NCBI RefSeq assembly: GCF_964204865.1 | Contig: NC_135261.1 | Location: 15,190,001-15,254,000, forward strand | Direction of reading: 5' to 3' | DNA length: 64,000 nt | Origin: Styela clava | Taxonomy: Eukaryota; Chordata; Ascidiacea; Stolidobranchia; Styelidae | Part shown: one piece after another, positions 56,045-64,000 of the stretch | Position numbering within the stretch: the stretch's first letter is position 1 | Layout: every line of letters starts with the position of its first letter | Program-made: the position numbers and the translations under genes | The notes under the pieces: generated by a model | The model's input: only the letters and a program-made list of their open reading frames with translations | The model's database searches: none | Told to the model about the DNA's origin: nothing

Positions 56045-56052
56045 CTCTAGAT

Positions 56053-58160
56053 CAGTGATTCCCAAAGTGGGCGATATCGCCCCCCGGTGGGCGAAAACGA
56101 TACAGAGGGGGGCGAAAAAGTCGAAGGGGGCGACAGGGGGGCGATTTCGCGAAACCCGTTTTTGTTCGGCGCATCGTACACTTGGTTACTGTACTCTGCG
56201 TGCTTTCATAAGTTTGAATCACGTGGGCGATTATCACAAGCGAAAGGATTGCTGGACTCGTCTTCGCAGTAAGGTACGGCAGTTTGCGTATCCCAATGGT
56301 CGGCAAAATACGGCCGGAGTAAAATAACCTGACCCGGGATGCTTCACTGAATGGACCTTTCCCCGACCTTTGACCCCGGAAAATGCTTCCTATACTTTAC
56401 CACTTTAAAATTTTCAGTGCTTATTCTGAGTGGTTTCGCGACTTGTTGCCTGTAAAATGGGGTATTTGTTTCAAACTATCATTCTAATTCACACCATTCA
56501 ACAATTTGTTTTTTAAAAGTACCGGTAAAGAATTTTATCACAGCTATTTCTGTACTAATTTTTGATTACTGTAATTAAACTGGAACTTCTAGGAAGACAA
56601 AGTGATCATTGACTTATTCGATTTATATTTGAATTTCCGAAAAAACAACTAAAACTAACGAATATAATTCAAAAACGCGAAAATGAGGTGATTTTCACGA
56701 CCACGCCTGAAAATCTGTCTGAGTGAGAAATGTGTCTGAGTGGATGTAAAAGGGTGCATTGTTACGTTTATTTTTGCATCTTGCTGATTAGCCAATGTCA
56801 CAAAGTAAACAAGGAAGTCTATGCCCGGGGAAACACCCAAGCGGCGGTTTTGACTAAGAATTAATTTTATTTATAATCTACGCTCGAGGAGTAAATTACA
56901 TTTTTTACGTAACAGAATTTATCGTGAGACACGTTTAGACTGAATTTCATTATATCCTAAAAATTCTACAGCTACTCATTTAACGAGCCTACAATTTAAT
57001 TATAATTAGACAAATGGAAACACGCAGAAAAGTTGATGTTGAGTGCAGGGGTTCAATAGCGCAGTAAATTTTTCGAATATATTGCAATGCAATGAGAAAA
57101 TTAAATTCATAGCCTATTCAAGAGATTCGTTCACCGCTTAATTTTTGTAAGAATGTATCTTCTTTAAAAAAATCTTCATCAAAATTTCACAAACCATGCG
57201 AAAATATTCACTTCGATGTTTGAAAGTACATATTTGTGCAAACAATTATTTTCGAAAATGAACATTACAAAGAACTAGGATTAATGATGCCCATTTAGAA
57301 AATGTTCCAATCTTGTCGTCGTAAGGCTATCAAGCGTAATACAGCAACAAGACAATGTCACAATAAATGTCATCGTAATAATTTTTCAATAGGACGACTG
57401 AGTTGAGATCACGAATTGTCGCAGTTTTCGCACGCTGTTCCGTTTTTAACTTTTTCAAAAAATATATGCGACCCGTAAAAGACTAGCAACCCTAAATTTT
57501 GTCCCGCGAGCGACATAAAATTTGCCGACCCCTGGGCCGTATCCGTTAGTTGGTCACGACTTCTTCCACATCCGAGTGCACGAATCCCAAACAATCGACT
57601 GATTAATTCTATGGACTGGATGACGTGATAGGATGAGGAATCGTGGATGAATTTTACCAAAGGCCGTTATATATCGTGTATTTTAGTGCAGGTCATCAGG
57701 CTATAGGGATGAACGAGATGTACGAAAATAATTAATATAAGTTTAGAAAGAGTAACTTTGTTTTCATTATTTTAATGTGAAATGGGGTGTATTTAAGGAG
57801 TTAAATGCTATAGGGCAAGAGTACACGGCGGTTTTTGAGAAGATAAAACCCTGGATTGTTTCATTTCCGACCTCTTATATGATGAAAAGGGATTTTCTGC
57901 CGTGCTACTATTGCTACCAAAACAACGAAATCGCCTTTCCATCAGTAAACGGGGTAATTTTAGATATAATAATAAACTCGCTGACGAACACCAAGCTCAT
58001 CCATCTCATTAAAAAAGACTATAAATTATGAGTTGTCTTCTTATTTGGTCTGTAATATATGCGTTCCTGGCTTTACATTTTTTTTTGTAGTGGAGGGGGG
58101 CGATGAAGTTGTATAAACTACTTTAGGGGGGCGATGGTCAAAAAAGTTTGGGAACCACTG
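56053..58160 (+). mobile_element. 2.1-kb hAT element with perfect 8-bp duplication and transposase remnant
   Basis: The ends are CAGTGATTCCCAAAGT and, inverted, CAGTGGTTCCCAAACTTT, with GGGGGGCGA blocks at both sides. CTCTAGAT flanks it on both sides (56045-56052, 58161-58168). At 57777-58031 a frame reads FEKIKPWIVSFPTSYMMKRD, and later ILDIIINSLTNTKLIHLIKK. This resembles the hAT C-terminal dimerisation region with its FPTSYxxE-type motif, degraded. Nested pieces interrupt it: repeat copy B (56331-56830, inverted), part of the hAT family at 14106 (start METRRKVDVECR at 57015; right end near 57535) and SINE-like scraps. Confidence 0.8.
56331..56830 (-). repeat. dispersed repeat family, copy B
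   Basis: Inverted relative of 14575-15180, nested in the hAT element at 56053. Shared blocks include GTAAAATGGGGTATTTGTTT, ATCACAGCTATTTCT and CATCTTGCTGATTAGCCAATG. Confidence 0.6.
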
Positions 58161-58168
58161 CTCTAGAT

Positions 58169-59350
58169 CTCAAGACAGCTATGGACATAACCCTGCTTTT
58201 TTTAGGGCATTTGAGAACTAAACAGAGCTGTGTCTACTATAGTGGACTTAGCTCTGGATAACTGCATTGTAAGTTGGGGCTAAGTCCGTTTTTTGGACAT
58301 AGCTCCTCTCAAAAAATATAATACAAAGCGCTAAGTCCATACCAGCCTCTATAATAACATAATAAAGGGGCCCTAAGTCCAATAAAATTGTTTCTGGTCC
58401 AGAAAATTGAGAGCCAAAAAGGGCAAATCTGCTTCTCCGATTACTCTCAAAGATAAAACTTTTGGAAAATAACGTAAATCTGCTGTAAAAACTCACGGAG
58501 TCACGGAATAAAATTTATTTCAGTACGATAAAAATTGATCGAATATACTTTAAATTAATTTATCTTTTATATCACCGGGAAAACCGGAAAAAAGTCGCGT
58601 TCTCATCCTTGCACCGGATTCACAATTCCGTACGAGTACAAAAAAAAAAGTATTTTTATAACTATCGTATCTGGCACAAAATTGTGGAAAATTTGTGATT
58701 TAGAGAGAGGCGTTTACAGCCTAAATAACACCTCACGATGATGAAAACAATCGGCGATTTTAGCAAAGGTTGCGTTTTAGCGGTATTGGCGACTTTTTCG
58801 GTTTTCAAAAAAATTCAAAAGATGGGGTTCGACCAAGGGCCACTCACTCCCCCTTGCTGAACTACTGAATTTTACCCACGAATATTTGCACCCATGTGCA
58901 ATTTCACCGGAGTTGCAATTGCGGAATCACTTTCTATGATGCATGAGAGGGCTTGATTGCGTCACGCTTGACCGCCGATCTTTTCAGCTAACTCCGATAC
59001 TCAGTTAATGCCGCTACTAATGTGCGACCCTCGCGCTGTGTATTCGAGCATTGATTGTGTTTCCTATTCACTGTTCATTCGCCCTATTTCATCCTAACTT
59101 TCAAAACGATAGGCTTGTTTGATCTATTTTTTATTTCTCAGGTAATTTTATAGTTATATACTCTATATTTTTTCCATTTTCTAAACCTAAACAGAAATTA
59201 GTGTTGATAATAATTATTAATAATTGTGAACAGCAATGACAAAAATTGTGTGCATATATCTATACAAGTTTGAAGAAAATCTCAGTTTAAACAAATTACA
59301 GTTTACGACACAGTTTTTAGTCAAAGTCGAACTTTTCCAGACATTGAAAT
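58169..59350. other. no gene recognised
   Basis: The first 230 bases continue a host repeat with CTAAGTCC words. The remainder, including the 59236 frame, shows no domain. Confidence 0.4.
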
Positions 59351-62037
59351 TTACAGGCAAATGGCTCCCATGCCTTTGTACATCTTGTCCAGGTAAACAA
59401 ATTTGTGCATGGGTTCTGTTTTCGATACCCTAATTGCCACTTTTATTCCTTTTGTTTCAGTCGGTAGAATAGGATAATCTGACAACCAGGTGGCCTTGGT
59501 ACCATCAGACAACGTCAGGTTGTTTATCTGAAATGAAAATAATCAACCGTTTGAGATAACTAATTATCCATGAATTGAACTAACTGAAAAGATTGCGTGG
59601 ATGGCTTTCAAATTAGGTAAAATAGTGAATTAGGCGTATAACGTGTTTCCAACTAATGCTTGTTGGTCTTCTTAATGTATTAGTTGATCCTCGTTATACT
59701 ATAGTTGATTCAGAAAACTATTTGTTGCTTGCAAACCTGATTTTAAGACCCGTTGTTATTGGAATGCGATGAACTTTTGCCATTCACTTACCGTTAGATT
59801 GTACTTCATTCCAGTCCAGACATGCAAATATCCTTTTTTCTCTTCTGCCAACCATTCACTGATGTACGAGACGATTGAACTATATTGCTTTTTGCTTTGG
59901 ATATCAGCGAGTTTTCGTCCGATTTTGGCGCAAATGGAAACGGCAGAAACAAAATTTGTTGTTCTTTCACCAGCTTTGACAGGCCAAAAACATTTACTGT
60001 CCTGATATATTGGACAAGATTCTGTAAAATGCAATCATTAAAATGCAAAACATCTCAAACTGGAATTACAACATATGACAAATGCTCTACTTTTCCTAAA
60101 ATTTCCACACAAGGGGATCACGAAACATTTAGAAAATTTAATGTTTTATCGGAATGGAAGTTGAAATTCCGAATGTTTAATCAAGTGACATATTTTTCAC
60201 CAAAAGTTCTTTGAAGAGGAAGTTCGATAGTTATTTCTTAGAGACCAATAATATTCAATACAAAATATATATTCATTATTGGGTTTTTATATCCACATAA
60301 TATTTTTCGCCACTAAACCGCAGTACAAAAGGTTTCACAACCTACCCTCCACTTTTCTCGCTGCCACATTTCTACGTAGTTGGCCAATTATTTCTGAATA
60401 AAAAAAAAACAATTGGATTACACTGCTAACAATGTGATTTTAAAACTTTCTTCCTACTGGACGCGAAATGGACCTATGAATCGTTTTGTTATTACTTATC
60501 GATCTTTAGATCGGTAATTACTTATCGATCTTTAGATCGGTAAGTATGTTAATAGGTATTTGTCTGTTTGTCTGTTAGATGCACGCGATATCTCACGAAG
60601 GCGTGGTTGAATCTGCTCCAACTTTTGCATGTGCATTCATCATATCTCGGACCAGAAGCCTATTGATTTTGGATGAATTAGTGTTGGAGAGATCTGGATT
60701 TTTACAAAGCGAGGTTCGGGGTTGCAGAATTCCTCACCAAAATATCGCTAGGCTGTGTTTGAATAGCCGTCGCAACCCTGGTTAGCGCCGTTGTATTTGA
60801 CACAAAATATAGGATTGGTAAATAGGCTATTGGCTGGAAACTAGTCGAAACAATCCAGTTCGGACTTGCAGAATTCTTCATAAAAGTATTTCCTCGAGTA
60901 GTATTTCGACGACGTTTCCTACTTTTTTGATATTGGCTGAAAACTATTTAAAACAATCCAGTTCGGGTTTGCAGGATTTTTCGAATCGAAACCGCAGTTT
61001 CTGTTTTGGGGATCCTCTAACTTTCGATCGATATGTCTTCGGTCTCTGACCGATATTCTCGTTATGTTGTTGTTATTATTCTGCTTATTGTTAACCTATG
61101 AAAAAAATCACTGTTCTCATTCACTAATGGACCAATTGCTTTGAAATTATTAGTGGTTAAAGATTGTAACACTGTTTTATGATATCCTGATGACTATCTT
61201 CCACGTTTTTATGGCATCGTGACGGGTCTGGCAGTTTGCATCGATTACTACGGCACTTTGAATTTCGTGTCCATATATTTGAGCATCGCTCTCTTGTTTC
61301 TTCTCGCAAAGAATTTTTTGATAAATAAAATATTAGACATATAAAACTTAATGCAAAATATGATCACAATGATACAATTTTATCATAGTTGTTGGGTACT
61401 AGCTTTATTTGACTTTTATTATATTAAAAAACTATCTACCTTCTTCTCAATTTTCTCGCAATGACCTTGACTGACAAATCGTCCGTTCTTTATCTTGGTT
61501 ACGCAAGGGCCAAAACCAACTAAAAATCAAACTCAATCAGTTAATTAACTCCTAGAAATTAATTATAATTTCATCTAATTAGAAAATATGGAATACTCGA
61601 ATGACAAAATTTTTACCCAGGAACAGAAGAAAAAAGATAAAACAAATGAAATATTTAGTTTTGTAAATGTTTACGTGAATTTGGAAATATAATGTTTATC
61701 TGACAAGCATTTCAACCAATCTGGTCAAAAAACCAACTAAAATGCGAACACTTTTTTATCTGTCAATGGAAATATAACAACAATCACCAATGTATCATAT
61801 GAATACATAGCGAGTACAAACTATCTTTAAATATTCTTTCGTAAGAGATCGCTCTGTCTCGAGCATAACCTACCTTCTCTTCTCACATTGCCAGGATTAG
61901 CAGTTTCCAGTGACATATTGTTAATGTAAATAATACCATAATTGAATCACTATGCTATACTTGTATTACTTACCTTGTACAGACATCATAAAGTGAGACG
62001 AAACAAACGACATAATGACAATAACATAGAATCTCAT
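59351..62037 (-). CDS. secreted C-type lectin-like protein
   Basis: Exons in transcript order: 62037-61974, 60393-60346, 60021-59792, 59527-59351, in phase, 519 bases (172 residues). The N-terminus MRFYVIVIMSFVSSHFMM is a signal peptide. A short helical IIGQLRRNVAARKVE segment follows, then the lectin fold: ESCPIYQDSKCFWPV, AVSICAKIGRKLADIQSKKQ (the CxxxGxxLAxI helix), YLHVWTGMKY, TKATWLSDYP and a final GAICL. No EPN/QPD or WND calcium-sugar motif is seen, so carbohydrate binding is doubtful. An extra exon-like piece at 61519-61440 (CVTKIKNGRFVSQGHCEKIE) has good splice sites and enters in phase, but would shift the downstream frame. An upstream in-frame ATG at 62109 would hide the signal peptide. 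Confidence 0.8.
60494..61065. repeat. dispersed repeat family with ATCGATCTTTAGATCGGTAA end, copy B
   Basis: Same block order as 20276-20665: hairpin end (here duplicated), TTAGATGCACGCGATATCTC, GAATCTGCTCCA, and right end ACTTTCGATCGATATGTCTT. It sits within a lectin intron. Confidence 0.65.
61130..61305. mobile_element. MITE of the GCTCAAATATATGGACACG family, partial
   Basis: GGACCAATTGCTTTGAAATT, then CCGTGT-like TTCGTGTCCATATATTTGAG and CATCGCTCTCTTG, inverted relative to 54789. It lies in a lectin intron. Confidence 0.55.
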
Positions 62038-62109
62038 TTTGCTGACTTGTAGGTAACTTGCTGCTCGCTTGACGTCGTTCCTTGCCGCAATGCGATGGTA
62101 ACACTTCAT

Positions 62110-64000
62110 GATATATCTGATGTTTAAATAGCGTGGTCATGGGACTTTTTTTTACCTTTCCTCATATATACTAAAATGTACCACTCAAAAAAGCGCCAGC
62201 AAAAACGATACTTCCTGTATAAATCAAAGGTGATAATTCAAAAAGATTTTGTTGGAGTTTTCCAATATTAGATAATCAAAACAATAGGTGACCAAAAAAT
62301 ATGGAAAAAAAATTAAAAAATATTTTTTTACTGGGTCGTTATTTTATTTATTTTGTCTACACCTGTATAAGAGACAGTGAAAACAATTTGAGTCGACAGA
62401 GATTTATATTTAACAAAATAGAAATTTTATAAACATTTTACTCGAGTTGTTAGATCAATGGGTATCTATAGGCCGTAAACTTTCGATTGGTGAAAACATC
62501 AAGCTTGGAAAAATAGTTGTGGATATATGGGAAAGCGTTCTGGGTTTCGACAATCCGTATTAAATCACGCTCTGAGATATTTTGTTTCGTTCATTTTATA
62601 CAATTTTATTATATCAACTTCCTATTATGAAGTATATGTTCATGAGCAATCTTTTTAGCTTCCATTCATTCAATGATAAATTTCCCTGAAAACTATTTCA
62701 TGAAGTAATCGGAAATTTTGATCCACTTATCGTTATAGGATGGAGTATAACAATGACCTAATGCTACTAGGTAGGATTACATGATGCAAAAATTTAAACA
62801 GCACGCTTATCAGTAGAGCGATTTGCTGGAAACGATGTAAGCATAACGGTTATGTCTGGAAATTCTATGACGAACTCAGCTACCACTTTATTTCCAGAAG
62901 AATTTTATTGATATATATGTGGGGTATAGTATATATATTATGAATTGTTATTAGAAAAACACCTTGTTCTCAATAGATCGAGATCCTTCTTATCATACAT
63001 ATGTAAGATATGTTACACTAAAGAGTTCACTAATTCGTTGGTTGGTAGAATAACAAAGTTTCAGATAGGAGTTGAATTGCTTGTTAGCAGAATATTGTAT
63101 TTGATTTTGCCTGACTGACTAAATATTGTGGTTGATATGCGGGAAATGATACACAATGAATCGATTAAGAGCAAAATTTCTTTTCCAGATATTGTGAGCT
63201 TAACAGATTATAATTTTCTCTTTCAGTATTTCAATATTTTGGTTGAATTGTTATTTTGCAACATTGTGCATTTGATTTGAGGCAGTTTATGCTAATGTAG
63301 TCAGGATACGTGCATTTACACATTGAATATTATGACTGATATGCGTAAAAAAGCTCAATAGCAATAAACAATGAGTCGATTGGATACAAAAGCTCACTTT
63401 GAGCTAAACGGGAATTTTGACCGAGTTCCAACGGACTGGTAATTATGATTTAACGGTACAATGGTAGTCGGAGCGAGGGCGTAATGTGACATGCTGCACG
63501 AGCGAATGTGGGATTAAAATTGCGGAAGTAACGGTAGATTAAATTTAATATTTTACTTCCTACATAACGCAAATCCTAACTCTCACTTGAGTATCACTTA
63601 CAACAAATTTTTATAATGTCACACAACACAAAGTGATGTGAACAACTGAAATATTTTTGTCAAATCTCACATATTTACTTCTACGCTTCTAACAAGGTTT
63701 TCAAAAAGCAACCACAGCAAGTATAGAGGCCTTATGTTTCAGAAAGATTGAGATAATTCCTTTTTCATGTTCTATTCAATTTATTATTATGGTAGTTATG
63801 GTATTTTTCTGGGATCTTTATTCGACGCAACAGCATCCTTCCAAATGGATAACCAAAATGGCGTATTTATGTGTTTTTGCTTAAAAAGAGTCAAAGCTAC
63901 TATAGGTCACTACGACCCATTTTTTTATTTACTCATTCAACTATTCTGAACAAAACTTATGTTTTTCTTACAATTGCTTTCGTCGAATGTTATATATATA
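62110..64000. other. no gene recognised
   Basis: The first part is presumably the lectin promoter region. The rest is AT-rich with no domain, repeat or RNA that I can support. Confidence 0.4.

Noticed and set aside
61861-61905. Additional lectin exon ending at a GTAGG donor
   Set aside because: No usable AG acceptor upstream and it is not needed for phase between the signal-peptide exon and the next exons.

Overview
The window is nuclear DNA from an animal. It is AT-rich, its genes are split by short GT-AG introns, and it is crowded with eukaryotic DNA transposons and tRNA-derived SINEs. The conserved genes (delta-tubulin, RSPH14, LRRC34, C2orf76 homologue, hnRNP H/F-like protein, a secreted C-type lectin) are all metazoan. 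Short introns and gene content suit an invertebrate deuterostome such as a tunicate, but that placement is inference.

Layout. (1) 300-13473: one 13.2-kb foldback-type transposon bounded by a perfect 8-bp target duplication (CTGCATAT). Its two inverted arms (about 3.8 and 5.8 kb) are built from a roughly 174-bp tandem repeat. The 3.6-kb core carries a minus-strand, multi-exon, decayed gene for a Ulp1-type (C48) cysteine protease followed by a PHD finger. A TATA-containing module of about 115 bp lies just upstream of that gene and is repeated four more times inside the arms. (2) 13.5-24.4 kb: repeat-rich DNA with hAT ends and MITEs, a TA-flanked MITE, tandem repeats, a minisatellite and a frameshifted exon pair of unknown origin. 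(3) 24.4-35.4 kb: the gene-dense part. C2orf76 homologue and intronless delta-tubulin lie on the + strand; RSPH14 (6 exons) and LRRC34 (9 exons) lie on the - strand. Three of these four have ciliary, centriolar or testis links. (4) 35.4-44 kb: hAT elements, a candidate 3.4-kb inverted-repeat transposon, SINE pieces and a Tigger/pogo remnant. (5) 44.1-45.4 kb: hnRNP H/F-like gene with an uninterrupted coding region. (6) 45.4-59.3 kb: mostly transposons, including five hAT-type elements with 8-bp target duplications or near-duplications, plus an ORF made of an exact 285-bp in-frame duplication. (7) 59.35-62.04 kb: C-type lectin gene, - strand. (8) 62.1-64 kb: nothing recognised.

The main candidate for something undescribed is the foldback element: satellite-like arms, repeated promoter-like modules pointing inward, and a Ulp1-PHD core gene. 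All exon joins were read by eye from splice signals and reading frame; no database search was run.
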